Source: Burkholderia latens (GTDB lineage: Bacteria > Pseudomonadota > Gammaproteobacteria > Burkholderiales > Burkholderiaceae). Taken from it: DNA of 64,000 nucleotides. Within the stretch, counting starts at the first letter, position 1. Every line of letters starts with the position of its first letter. The stretch lies in contig NZ_CABVPL010000042.1 of the NCBI RefSeq assembly GCF_902499045.1, forward strand, positions 1 through 64,000, written 5' to 3'. The position numbers and the translations under genes were made by a program. A model generated the notes under the pieces. It was not told where the DNA came from. It ran no database searches and was given only the letters and a program-made list of their open reading frames with translations. Positions 45,484-53,568 of the stretch are shown here, in pieces.

Positions 45484-47007
45484 ATGACCGTCATCAAACA
45501 GGAAGACCTGATCCAGAGCATCGCGGATTCGCTGCAGTACATCAGCTACTACCACCCGCTCGACTACATCCAGGCCCTCGGCCGCGCGTACGAGCTGGAA
45601 GAAAGCCCGGCCGCGAAGGACGCGATCGCGCAGATCCTCACGAACAGCCGCATGTGCGCGGAAGGCCGCCGCCCGATCTGCCAGGACACCGGCATCGTGA
45701 CGATCTTCGTGAAGGTCGGCATGGACGTGCGCTGGGACGGCGCGACGATGGGCCTCACCGACATGATCAACGAAGGCGTGCGCCGCGGTTACACGCACCC
45801 GGACAACGTGCTGCGCGCGTCGATCGTCAATCCGCCGGAAGGCGCCCGCAAGAACACGAAGGACAACACGCCGGCGGTGATCCACTACGAGATCGTGCCG
45901 GGCGACAAGGTCGACGTGCAGGTCGCGGCGAAGGGCGGCGGCTCGGAGAACAAGTCGAAGTTCGTGATGCTGAACCCGTCGGATTCGATCGTCGACTGGG
46001 TGCTGAAGACGGTCCCGACGATGGGCGCCGGCTGGTGCCCGCCGGGCATGCTCGGGATCGGCATCGGCGGCACCGCCGAGAAGGCGATGCTGATGGCGAA
46101 GGAATCGCTGATGGAGCCGATCGACATCCAGGAAATCATCGCGCGCGGCCCGAAGGACTGGATCGAGGAACTGCGCGTCGAACTGCACGAGAAGGTCAAC
46201 GCGCTCGGCATCGGCGCGCAGGGCCTCGGCGGCCTCGCGACCGTGCTCGACGTGAAGATCATGGCTGCACCGACGCACGCAGCCTCGAAGCCGGTCGCGC
46301 TGATCCCGAACTGCGCGGCCACGCGCCACGCGCACTTCGTGCTCGACGGCTCGGGCCCGGCCAAGCTTGAAGCGCCGTCGCTCGACGCCTGGCCGAAGGT
46401 CCAGTGGGAACCGAACACGGAAACCAGCAAGCGCGTCGACCTGAACACGCTGACGCCGGAAGAAGTCGCGAGCTGGACGCCGGGCCAGACGCTGCTGCTG
46501 TCGGGCAAGATGCTTACCGGCCGCGACGCCGCGCACAAGCGCATCGCCGACATGCTCGCGAAGGGCGAGAAGCTGCCGGTCGACTTCACGAACCGCGTGA
46601 TCTACTACGTCGGCCCGGTCGATCCGGTGCGCGACGAAGTGGTCGGCCCGGCCGGCCCGACGACGGCCACGCGGATGGACAAGTTCACCGAGACGATGCT
46701 CGCTCAGACGGGTCTGATCTCGATGGTCGGCAAGGCAGAACGCGGCCCGGTCGCGATCGACGCGATCAAGAAGCACAAGGCGGCCTACCTGATGGCGGTC
46801 GGCGGTGCGGCGTACCTCGTGTCGAAGGCGATCCGCGGCGCGAAGGTGCTCGCATTCGAAGACCTCGGGATGGAAGCGATCTACGAATTCGACGTGCAGG
46901 ACATGCCGGTGACGGTGGCCGTCGATTCGTCGGGCACGTCGGTTCACCAGACGGGTCCGAAGGAATGGCAGGCGAAGATCGGCAAGATCCCGGTCGCCAC
47001 GGCTTAA
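45484..47007 (+). CDS. fumA: Fumarate hydratase, class I (iron-sulfur)
   Basis: A 507-residue TCA cycle enzyme interconverting fumarate and malate. It is a single-chain class I enzyme with an oxygen-sensitive [4Fe-4S] cluster; candidate ligands are the Cys in GRRPICQDTG (about residue 65), in GAGWCPPGMLG and in ALIPNCAATRHAHF. The C-terminal half shows LLLSGKMLTGRDAAHKRI and VGGAAYLVSKAI of the beta domain. The ATG at 45484 follows a GAG-rich leader. A strong terminator at 47021 ends transcription. Confidence 0.95.
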   Translation: MTVIKQEDLIQSIADSLQYISYYHPLDYIQALGRAYELEESPAAKDAIAQILTNSRMCAEGRRPICQDTGIVTIFVKVGMDVRWDGATMGLTDMINEGVRRGYTHPDNVLRASIVNPPEGARKNTKDNTPAVIHYEIVPGDKVDVQVAAKGGGSENKSKFVMLNPSDSIVDWVLKTVPTMGAGWCPPGMLGIGIGGTAEKAMLMAKESLMEPIDIQEIIARGPKDWIEELRVELHEKVNALGIGAQGLGGLATVLDVKIMAAPTHAASKPVALIPNCAATRHAHFVLDGSGPAKLEAPSLDAWPKVQWEPNTETSKRVDLNTLTPEEVASWTPGQTLLLSGKMLTGRDAAHKRIADMLAKGEKLPVDFTNRVIYYVGPVDPVRDEVVGPAGPTTATRMDKFTETMLAQTGLISMVGKAERGPVAIDAIKKHKAAYLMAVGGAAYLVSKAIRGAKVLAFEDLGMEAIYEFDVQDMPVTVAVDSSGTSVHQTGPKEWQAKIGKIPVATA

Positions 47008-47020
47008 GCGCACGTACAGG

Positions 47021-47049
47021 AAAGGCCGGACGGAAGTCCGGCCTTTTTA
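47021..47049 (+). terminator. Terminator after fumA
   Basis: AAAGGCCGGAC (47021-47031), loop GGAA, GTCCGGCCTTT (47036-47046), then TT. A perfect 11-bp stem 14 nt after the fumA stop. Confidence 0.9.
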
Positions 47050-47104
47050 CTTCTCATTCTCGTTATCGTGTTCGGCACGATATTCGAGGCTGATTCTCAT
47101 TACA
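47050..47104. promoter_or_regulatory. Two Fur-like sequences upstream of bfr
   Basis: Read on the minus strand, CGATAACGAGAATGAGAAG (about 47051-47069) and TAATGAGAATCAG (47090-47102) carry the GAGAAT-type half-sites seen in Burkholderia Fur boxes. Both lie 97-150 bp before bfr. Matches are partial. Confidence 0.45.
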
Positions 47105-47200
47105 CGCAGAAGGCAGGCCGGGCAAGGCTTCGAGGCTTGGCTTTTCTCGTTCGAGCGATTATCGTTCGGTTTCTGAAGCCCCACTGAACAAGGAACAGCC

Positions 47201-47677
47201 ATGCAAGGCGACAAGAAAGTCATCGAATATCTCAACGCCCAACTGAAAAACGAACTCACGGCGATCAACCAGTACTTCCTGCATGCGCGCATGTACAAGC
47301 ACTGGGGCCTCGACAAGCTCGGCAAGCACGAATACGACGAATCGATCGGAGAAATGAAGCACGCCGACTGGCTGATCGAGCGCGTGTTCATGCTCGACGG
47401 CCTGCCGAACCTGCAGGACCTGCACAAGCTGCTCGTCGGCGAGGAAACCGAAGAGATTCTGAAGTGCGACCTGAAGCTCGAGCAGATCTCGCAGTCCACC
47501 TGCAAGGAAGCGATCGCGTACTGCGAATCGGTGCGTGACTACGTATCGCGCGAGATCTTCGAAAAGATTCTCGACGACACCGAAGAGCACATCGACTGGC
47601 TGGAAACGCAGATCGACCTGATCGGCAAGGTCGGCCTGCAGAACTATCAGCAGACGATGATGGGTTCGCCCGAGTAA
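47201..47677 (+). CDS. bfr: Bacterioferritin
   Basis: A 158-residue heme-containing iron-storage protein that forms a 24-mer shell. Ferroxidase ligands are in place: Glu18 ([12 protein letters not shown]), Glu51 and His54 ([11 protein letters not shown]), Glu94 (LKLEQ) and Glu127/His130 (DTEEHIDWL); the heme axial Met52 is present in EMKH. It oxidises Fe(II) and stores iron in the cytoplasm. Two Fur-like sequences precede it. murI follows after 43 bp and bfd, its ferredoxin partner, comes next. Confidence 0.97.
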   Translation: MQGDKKVIEYLNAQLKNELTAINQYFLHARMYKHWGLDKLGKHEYDESIGEMKHADWLIERVFMLDGLPNLQDLHKLLVGEETEEILKCDLKLEQISQSTCKEAIAYCESVRDYVSREIFEKILDDTEEHIDWLETQIDLIGKVGLQNYQQTMMGSPE

Positions 47678-47720
47678 TCGTCACGCGCTCCACGATCACC
47701 ACCTCGCCGGCCGCATCACG

Positions 47721-48578
47721 ATGACGAACCAGCCAGCCGCTTCCGGGGCCCGCCCCACCGCCCCCGTCGGGATCTTCGATTCGGGGCTCGGCGGCCTGTC
47801 GGTGCTGCGCGCCGTGCGCGCGCACCTGCCCGGCGAGTCGTTCGTCTATGTCGCCGATTCGCATTACGCACCGTATGGTCCGCGCGACGAGGCGTTCATC
47901 ACCGAGCGGACGCTGGCGATCGGCGAGTGGCTTGCGCGCGAAGGAGCGAAGGCGCTCGTGATCGCGTGCAACACCGCGACGGCGCGCGCGATCGCGACCG
48001 TCCGCGAACGCCTGGCGATACCGCTCGTCGGTGTCGAGCCGGGCATCAAACCGGCGGCCGCGCTGTCCGCCAGCGGCGTCGCCGGCGTGCTCGCCACGCA
48101 ATCGACGCTGAACAGCCCGCGCTTCCAGGCGCTGCTCGACCGCTACGGAGCCGGGCGCCGCTTCATCTGCCAGCCCGGCCACGGGCTCGTCGAGGCGATC
48201 GAACGCGGCGACACGAATTCGCCCGCGTTGCGCGCGTTGCTCGACCGTTATCTGCAGCCGATGCTCGACGACGGCGCCGACACGCTGGTGCTCGGCTGCA
48301 CACATTACCCGTTCTTTTCTGAAACGATTCGTGACCTTGTTGGCGACCGCCTGACCATCGTCGATACCAGCGACGCAATCGCCCGCCAGCTCGCGCGCGT
48401 GCTCGACGAATGCGATCTACGCGCGCCGGCCGGCACCCGTGGCGCGCCGCCGCGCTTCTGCTCGACGGGCGACGGCAGGCAGCTGCGCGCGCTCGCGTCG
48501 ACGCTGCTCGGCCTCGACGCATCGGTCGAATCCGTCACCATTTCGTCGCCGAACGCGCGCGCCTGCGCGCCCGCCTGA
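47721..48578 (+). CDS. murI: Glutamate racemase
   Basis: A 285-residue cytoplasmic enzyme converting L- to D-glutamate for peptidoglycan. It has GIFDSGLGGLSVLRAV (residues 17-32), the first catalytic Cys in VIACNTATARA (about residue 83) and the second in LVLGCTHYPFF (about residue 194), with the family order intact. It is a cell-wall housekeeping gene lying between the two iron-storage genes bfr and bfd. Confidence 0.95.
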   Translation: MTNQPAASGARPTAPVGIFDSGLGGLSVLRAVRAHLPGESFVYVADSHYAPYGPRDEAFITERTLAIGEWLAREGAKALVIACNTATARAIATVRERLAIPLVGVEPGIKPAAALSASGVAGVLATQSTLNSPRFQALLDRYGAGRRFICQPGHGLVEAIERGDTNSPALRALLDRYLQPMLDDGADTLVLGCTHYPFFSETIRDLVGDRLTIVDTSDAIARQLARVLDECDLRAPAGTRGAPPRFCSTGDGRQLRALASTLLGLDASVESVTISSPNARACAPA

Positions 48579-48677
48579 CGCCGGCCGGCCGTGCCGCCGG
48601 CCGCCCTTCCCGCGCCGCAGCCATGCCGCCTACGCTGCTTGAGGGGTCCGATGACTTTAAAAAAGCCCAACCCAGGC

Positions 48678-48716
48678 TTGTCAACATCCGCAAATTTAAT
48701 GATAATAATTCGCATT
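48678..48716 (+). promoter_or_regulatory. bfd promoter overlapped by a Fur box
   Basis: TTGTCA (48678-48683), a 17-bp spacer and GATAAT (48701-48706) make a good sigma-70 promoter. A 19-bp Fur-box-like sequence, AATGATAATAATTCGCATT (48698-48716), covers the -10, so Fur-Fe(II) would block RNA polymerase. It is 24 bp before the bfd start. Confidence 0.85.
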
Positions 48717-48739
48717 AACGTTAGCTATCGCAACTCATC

Positions 48740-48976
48740 ATGATCGTCTGCGTGTGCAAGTCTGTTTCCGATCGCAAGATTCGCGCGTCCCTCGCCGAGG
48801 GCGTGAGTTCTTTCGATGAACTCCAGTTCGAGCTCGGCGTGGCCACGTGCTGCGGCAAGTGCGAGGAGTCCGTACGCGACCTCATGGCCGAGCAAGGCGT
48901 CTGCGCGAGCCGGTGCGGTGTCGAGCATCATGCTCACCCGATCCCGGTAACGTTCTACGAGCGCAAGGCCGCCTGA
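48740..48976 (+). CDS. bfd: Bacterioferritin-associated ferredoxin
   Basis: A 78-residue [2Fe-2S] protein that reduces bacterioferritin and releases stored iron. Ligand cysteines are Cys4, Cys6, Cys38 and Cys41 (MIVCVCKSVSD and ATCCGKCEE), with the BFD helix pair between. Extra C-terminal Cys and His residues (CASRCGVEHHAH) are seen, as in some Burkholderia homologues. A Fur-controlled promoter lies directly upstream, so it should be induced when iron is scarce. Confidence 0.95.
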   Translation: MIVCVCKSVSDRKIRASLAEGVSSFDELQFELGVATCCGKCEESVRDLMAEQGVCASRCGVEHHAHPIPVTFYERKAA

Positions 48977-49069
48977 GCGTGCGCATGCGGCGCGAGCCGC
49001 GTTTTACGTCTGACCGTCAGCAAGCCACCGTCCGCGCGAGCCAACGGCTTACCTGCCAAGGAGCCTGTC

Positions 49070-49132
49070 ATGGAATTGCTGATCGGATTCGTAACGACCG
49101 TGTGCATCTCGCTGCTGATCTTCCGTAAGTAA
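49070..49132 (+). CDS. 20-residue membrane peptide between bfd and tonB
   Basis: ATG at 49070 with a strong ribosome site (AAGGAG, 7 nt upstream) opens MELLIGFVTTVCISLLIFRK and stops at 49132. The product is one transmembrane helix with an acidic N-end and a positive C-end (inside-positive topology). It sits in the same transcription direction between bfd and tonB in an iron-regulated block. I know no named family; a single-helix regulator or accessory subunit of the TonB-ExbBD machinery is possible. Chance is a real alternative, but the ribosome site and fully hydrophobic composition argue for a gene. Confidence 0.55.
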   Translation: MELLIGFVTTVCISLLIFRK

Positions 49133-49183
49133 TACCGATTCACCCGCCGCGCCCCGGGTGCGACGTCGTTCTTTCAAGCTAAC

Positions 49184-49912
49184 ATGCAGGCTTCGCATCT
49201 CGCTCCTGCCGGCGCCATGCCGGCTGCACCACGTATGAATCCCCGAGTGATCGTCGTCGCGGTCGGCGTGCTCGCCGCGCACGCGATCATGCTGACGGCC
49301 GCGTGGCTCCATCGCAACGCGCCGCCGCCGAAGGAGATCGAAGTCCAGTCGATCACCGCGCAGCTCATCCCGCCTGCACCTGCTGCTCAACCGGTCGCGG
49401 TCCAGTCGGTCGCGCAGCCCGCGCCGCCGAAGCCCGTGCCGCGCGAGAAACCCAAGGTCGAGCCCAAGCCCGTGCAGAAGGTGGTCAAGCCGACGCCTCA
49501 GCCGGTCGCGCAATCACCGTCGCCGACGCCCGCGCCGGCGGCTGCCGATCCGACACCCGCTCCCGCCGCACCTGCGCCTGCTGCGCCGGCCGCCGCACCC
49601 GGCCCGGCTCGCGAGACGATGCAGGTCAGCGCGCCGAAGAACGTATCGGCACTCAGCTGCAATTTCGTGAAGCCCACCTATCCGTCGATGTCGCGCCGCC
49701 GCGGCGAAACGGGCACGGCTTATGTTCACTTCGTCATCGGCGTGACGGGCAAGATCGAAAGCGTCCAGTTGCAGAAGAGCAGCGGCTACCCGCGTCTCGA
49801 CGAAGCCGCGCTCGATGCGACGCGCGCCAGCACCTGTCCGCCGTACGTCGAGAACGGGCAAGCGATTCGCGCCGCCCATACGCTGCCCTTCAACTTCACG
49901 CTCGACGACTAA
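49184..49912 (+). CDS. tonB: Energy-transducing protein TonB
   Basis: A 242-residue periplasm-spanning protein. The single N-terminal membrane anchor is at about residues 20-42 (RVIVVAVGVLAAHAIMLTAAWL), a Pro/Lys/Ala-rich rod follows (about 65-140, with KPxP repeats) and the C-terminal TonB domain (about 160-240) shows YPSMSRRRGETGTAYVHFVIG. It couples the proton gradient, through ExbB-ExbD, to outer-membrane siderophore or heme receptors. The ATG at 49184 is preferred, though MNPRVIVV at 49235 could also start. exbB and exbD follow in the same operon. Confidence 0.94.
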   Translation: MQASHLAPAGAMPAAPRMNPRVIVVAVGVLAAHAIMLTAAWLHRNAPPPKEIEVQSITAQLIPPAPAAQPVAVQSVAQPAPPKPVPREKPKVEPKPVQKVVKPTPQPVAQSPSPTPAPAAADPTPAPAAPAPAAPAAAPGPARETMQVSAPKNVSALSCNFVKPTYPSMSRRRGETGTAYVHFVIGVTGKIESVQLQKSSGYPRLDEAALDATRASTCPPYVENGQAIRAAHTLPFNFTLDD

Positions 49913-49946
49913 CCCGCCTCATTCGGAAGATTCAAAGGAAACAAAA

Positions 49947-50678
49947 ATGCAAAGCTACGGTATCGCGCACGTCTGGGCGCAAGGTGATCTCGTCACGCGT
50001 GCGATCGCGATCACGCTGCTCGTGATGTCGGTCCTGTCGTGGATCGTGATCATCGTCAAGGGCTGGAACGTGGTTCGCCTGAACCGTCTCACGAAGAATG
50101 CCGAACAAGCGTTCTGGCATTCCGACGATTTCGACGACGGCATCAAGAAGCTCGGCCTCGCCGCATCGACGCCGAGCGACAACCCGTTCCTCGCGCTCGC
50201 ACTGTCAGGCAAGGAAGCCGCCGATCACCACCATCAGACGCAACCGCACCTGCACGATCGCATGGACGTGTCGGACTGGATCACGCGCTGCCTGAAGGAC
50301 ACGATGGACGAAGGCATCTCGCGCATGCAGGCCGGCCTCGCGATTCTCGCGTCGATCGGCAGCACGGCGCCGTTCGTCGGCCTGTTCGGCACGGTGTGGG
50401 GCATCTACCACGCACTGCTCGCGATCGGCGCAACGGGCCAGACGTCGATCGACCAGGTCGCGGGCCCGGTCGGCGAATCGCTGATCATGACGGCGTTCGG
50501 CCTGTTCGTCGCGATTCCGGCAGTGCTCGGCTACAACGCGCTGACCCGCGCGAACAAGGGTGTCGTCAGCAAGCTGCGCCGCTTCGCGCACGGTCTGCAC
50601 GCGTACTTCGTGACGGGCGCGCGCCTCGCATCGTCGTCGCCGCGCGACGGCCTGCGCCTCGCCTCGCGCGCCAGCTGA
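49947..50678 (+). CDS. exbB: Biopolymer transport protein ExbB
   Basis: A 243-residue inner-membrane subunit of the MotA/TolQ/ExbB family with three helices: about 17-38 (AIAITLLVMSVLSWIVIIVKGW), and the pair after the cytoplasmic loop, LAILASIGSTAPFVGLFGTVWGIYHALLAI (about 131-160) and GPVGESLIMTAFGLFVAIPAVLGYNAL (about 172-198). It is 34 bp after tonB and 13 bp before exbD. Together they form the proton-driven motor for TonB. Confidence 0.95.
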   Translation: MQSYGIAHVWAQGDLVTRAIAITLLVMSVLSWIVIIVKGWNVVRLNRLTKNAEQAFWHSDDFDDGIKKLGLAASTPSDNPFLALALSGKEAADHHHQTQPHLHDRMDVSDWITRCLKDTMDEGISRMQAGLAILASIGSTAPFVGLFGTVWGIYHALLAIGATGQTSIDQVAGPVGESLIMTAFGLFVAIPAVLGYNALTRANKGVVSKLRRFAHGLHAYFVTGARLASSSPRDGLRLASRAS

Positions 50679-50691
50679 GACGAGGTGAACC

Positions 50692-51120
50692 ATGGCAATG
50701 AACACCGGCTTCAGCGATGATGACGACGATGGCGTGATGAGCGAGATCAACATGACGCCGCTCGTCGACGTCATGCTCGTACTCCTGATCATTTTCCTCG
50801 TGACGATCCCGGCGATGCAGCACGCGGTGAAGATCGACCTGCCGCACGCGAGCAGCCAGCCCGTCGACGAGAAGCCGCAAACGGTCGACGTCGCGATCCA
50901 GGGCAACGGCACGATCCTGTGGAACGACCAGACGGTCACGCGCGAGCAGCTGCAGGCGCACATCGCGGAAGCGGCAAAGCACCAGCCGCAACCTGAGTTG
51001 CACCTGCGCGCCGATCGCAAGGTGGCCTACGAACGGGTGGCTGAAGTGATGTCCGACGCGCAGGCCGGCGGCCTGACGAAGCTCGGCTTCGTGACGGAGC
51101 CGAGCGCGAAGGCGAAGTAA
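50692..51120 (+). CDS. exbD: Biopolymer transport protein ExbD
   Basis: A 142-residue subunit of the TonB motor. It begins with an acidic cytoplasmic stretch (GFSDDDDDGVMSEINMTPLVDVMLVLLIIFLVTIP), in which the single membrane helix (about 24-43) has the essential proton-carrying Asp in LVDVMLVL. The periplasmic domain follows, with LPHASSQP and LHLRADRKVAYERVAEVM. GAGGTG precedes the ATG. A terminator follows 60 bp past the stop. Confidence 0.95.
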   Translation: MAMNTGFSDDDDDGVMSEINMTPLVDVMLVLLIIFLVTIPAMQHAVKIDLPHASSQPVDEKPQTVDVAIQGNGTILWNDQTVTREQLQAHIAEAAKHQPQPELHLRADRKVAYERVAEVMSDAQAGGLTKLGFVTEPSAKAK

Positions 51121-51182
51121 CGCACGCGGCTTCGGGCGTGGCCGGGCTCGCGTTGCCGACCACCGGGCCGCCCCCGCAAAGT

Positions 51183-51216
51183 AAAAGGCCTTCATCGCCA
51201 GATGAAGGCCTTTTTT
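51183..51216 (+). terminator. Terminator after exbD
   Basis: AAAAGGCCTTCATC (51183-51196), loop GCCA, GATGAAGGCCTTTT, then TT: a perfect 14-bp stem ending the bfd-tonB-exbBD block. Confidence 0.92.
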
Positions 51217-51497
51217 CATGCGCACGCGGGCGCCTTCGGGCGGCGGGCTCTTCGGCGGTATCGGTTGCGCCTCGAGCAACGCAAATGCGGCTACCGTGGT
51301 CTGCACGGATTGCGCGTTCTGCCCTATCTGGCTCGCAACATATGCGGCCACCTGATTCCGCTCAGAGCTTCCTTCGCGAAATGGGATTTCAATATAGGCC
51401 TGCGCGCGTACGCATTCAAGGCTCCGGCGATTGAAACTTGCGATTGCAAGCGGCGCTTCAATGACAAAACAAATTTGCCACGAGGCGCCATCTGCAT
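51217..51497. other. Gene-free spacer with a lower-GC part and a two-tier dyad
   Basis: No gene is supported here. At 51430-51462 ATTGAA...TTCAAT enclose a small perfect hairpin CTTGC-GATT-GCAAG. It has no T-tract on either strand, so it is probably not a terminator. Confidence 0.4.
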
Positions 51498-52475
51498 TCA
51501 GGTGGCCGAAACATCAGCCGCGGCCGCTTCGCTCTTCGCGCGCTCGGGGCAACCCGGCTGCTTGTAATCGCCGTGATCGAGCTTCTCGACCAGATAGTCG
51601 ACGAACGCGCGCACCGCGGGCGGCATCCCTTGCCGCGACACGAACACGGCGTAGAGTTGCGGAACAGGCAGCGTCCAGCCCGGCATCACCGGCGACAACT
51701 GCCCCGCGCGCAACGCATTGCCATACATCATTTCCGGCAGCGCCGCGATACCCAGGCCGTCGAGCGCGGCCTCGCGAATCGTCATCAGATCGGCCGTCAC
51801 GAGCCGCGGGTCGTGCTCGTGCAGGTGGCGCGTGCCATCCGGCGCGATCAGCGTGAACACGTGCCGGCCATCGACGCTCGGCGTGTCGAGCGTCTCGAAG
51901 TGCGCCAGATCGTCCGGCACGAGCGGCGGCGCATTCTGGTTCAGCAGGCTCGGCGCGCCGACCAGCATCTGTTCCGTTCGCCACAGCGGCCGCACGACGA
52001 TGTTCGCGTTCTGCGGCGGTTCCGAGCGCACGCGCAACGCGACGTCGATCGAATCCTCGAACAGGTCGATCACGCGATTCGTCACACGGATGTGCACCTT
52101 CACCTCGGGATAGCGGTGCAGGAATTCGGGGAGGATCCGCGACAGCATCGTCTGCGACAGCGTCACGGGCACGCTCACGCGCACCGACCCGCGCGGCGAC
52201 GCGCGCAGCTGCTGCACCGCGTTCATCGCAGCCTGCGCTTCTGCCAGCATCGCCTGGCAATGCTGGTAAAACAGCTCGCCCGCCTCGGTCAGCGCGAGCT
52301 TGCGCGTCGAACGTTGCAGCAGCCGCACGCCGAGCGCCGCCTCCAGCTCCGTCAGGCGCCGCGACAGGCGCGATTTCGAGATACCCAGCACGCGTTCCGC
52401 AGCCGAAAAGCCGCCGTGCTCGACGACCTGCGAAAAGTACATGAGGTCGTTCAGGTTGTGTGCATCGATGTTCAT
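51498..52475 (-). CDS. LysR family transcriptional regulator (CrgA-like)
   Basis: A 325-residue regulator. The winged helix (about residues 5-63) reads LNDLMYFSQVVEHGGFSAAERVLGISKSRLSRRLTELEAALG, with the ISKSRLSRR helix typical of the CrgA/AphB group. The effector domain is about residues 90-300, followed by a short Ala/Cys-containing tail. It is divergent from a pirin gene, 122 bp away, with a dyad at 52544-52574, and pirin is the probable target, as seen for LysR-pirin pairs in other proteobacteria. Confidence 0.92.
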   Translation of the reverse strand: MNIDAHNLNDLMYFSQVVEHGGFSAAERVLGISKSRLSRRLTELEAALGVRLLQRSTRKLALTEAGELFYQHCQAMLAEAQAAMNAVQQLRASPRGSVRVSVPVTLSQTMLSRILPEFLHRYPEVKVHIRVTNRVIDLFEDSIDVALRVRSEPPQNANIVVRPLWRTEQMLVGAPSLLNQNAPPLVPDDLAHFETLDTPSVDGRHVFTLIAPDGTRHLHEHDPRLVTADLMTIREAALDGLGIAALPEMMYGNALRAGQLSPVMPGWTLPVPQLYAVFVSRQGMPPAVRAFVDYLVEKLDHGDYKQPGCPERAKSEAAAADVSAT

Positions 52476-52540
52476 GTCATCGTTCCAATTTCAGAACAAT
52501 CCATTGCGAAGCGCCGCAAATCGGCCGGTAAAACGCCCAA

Positions 52541-52574
52541 TATAATAGCGCTATGTTTCAAAAATAACGCTATT
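52541..52574. promoter_or_regulatory. TATAAT with overlapping inverted repeat in front of pirin
   Basis: TATAAT lies at 52541-52546. It overlaps AATAGCG (52544-52550), whose inverse CGCTATT is at 52568-52574 (17-bp gap). The palindrome ATAGCGCTAT is also embedded. A regulator bound here would control the pirin promoter and could cover the LysR gene's own start. Confidence 0.55.
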
Positions 52575-52597
52575 CCGACGATATCGAGGGCTTCCGC

Positions 52598-53470
52598 ATG
52601 ACGACTGCTCGCTCGCTTGACCGCACGTACCCGGCGCTCCGCACGACCGAAGGTGGCGGCTTCGTGGTTCACCGTCCGTTTCCGACCCGGCTGCTGATGG
52701 ATTTCGATCCGTTCCTGCTGCTCGACGAAATGGGCCCCGTCGACTATGCGCCCGGCGAAGCCAAGGGCGCGCCTGACCATCCGCATCGCGGTTTCGAGAC
52801 CGTCACCTATGTGCTCGACGGCCGCTTTCGCCATCGCGACTCCGCCGGCCATGCCGGCACGCTCGGCCCCGGCGACGTGCAGTGGATGACGGCCGGCGCG
52901 GGCGTCGTGCACAGCGAGATGCCGGATCCCGAGTTCGCGCAGACAGGCGGACGCTCGCACGGCTTCCAGCTGTGGGTGAACCTGCCGCGCCGCGACAAGA
53001 TGATCGCGCCGCGCTACCAGGAAATCGCGGCCGACCGCATCCCGAGCGCCACGTCGCCGGACGGCCGCGCGCAGGTTCGCGTGATCGCCGGTGAAGCGTT
53101 CGGCGTTCGTGCGGCGATCGAGACGCGCACGCCGATCCTCTATCAGCATTTCACGCTGCAGCCGGGCGCAACGATCGCGCAGCCGGTGCCGGCGGGCTAT
53201 CGTGTGTTCGCCTACCCGCTCGCAGGACCAGGTCGGTACGGGCCCGACAGGCAGGCCGTCGACGCGCGGCACATGGTGGTCTACGGGGACGATGGCGACA
53301 CAGTGACGTTCGAGGCCGGCGATACGCCGCTCGACCTGCTGCTGGTCGGTGGCGTGCCGTTGAACGAGCCCATCGTCCGCTATGGCCCTTTCGTGATGAA
53401 TACGGAGGAAGAGATCCGGCAGGCTGTCGTCGACTTCCAAACCGGCCGCATGGGCCGCATCGAAGCGTAA
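52598..53470 (+). CDS. Pirin family protein
   Basis: A 290-residue double-cupin protein. The N-terminal cupin holds the metal triad in HPHRGFETVTYVLDGRFRHRDSAGHAG (about residues 60-86, His/His/His and Glu), with GDVQWMTAGAGVVHSEMP following; the C-terminal cupin is metal-free. Bacterial pirins are quercetin-dioxygenase-like and act as redox or stress-linked co-regulators. It is divergent from a CrgA-like LysR, and its promoter TATAAT lies 52 bp ahead. Confidence 0.92.
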   Translation: MTTARSLDRTYPALRTTEGGGFVVHRPFPTRLLMDFDPFLLLDEMGPVDYAPGEAKGAPDHPHRGFETVTYVLDGRFRHRDSAGHAGTLGPGDVQWMTAGAGVVHSEMPDPEFAQTGGRSHGFQLWVNLPRRDKMIAPRYQEIAADRIPSATSPDGRAQVRVIAGEAFGVRAAIETRTPILYQHFTLQPGATIAQPVPAGYRVFAYPLAGPGRYGPDRQAVDARHMVVYGDDGDTVTFEAGDTPLDLLLVGGVPLNEPIVRYGPFVMNTEEEIRQAVVDFQTGRMGRIEA

Positions 53471-53568
53471 CGGCCGATCGGGGCGGAGGTGCCGCGAAAC
53501 CGCGCGTTTTGCGTCACAATAACTCCTTGAACCACGTGGCTGCCCGCCACCAGAAGGAACTCGTCCCC

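Noticed and set aside
50566-51351. 261-codon minus-strand frame opposite exbD.
   Set aside because: It crosses the exbD terminator and overlaps exbB/exbD; composition becomes Arg-rich beyond the first 60 residues.
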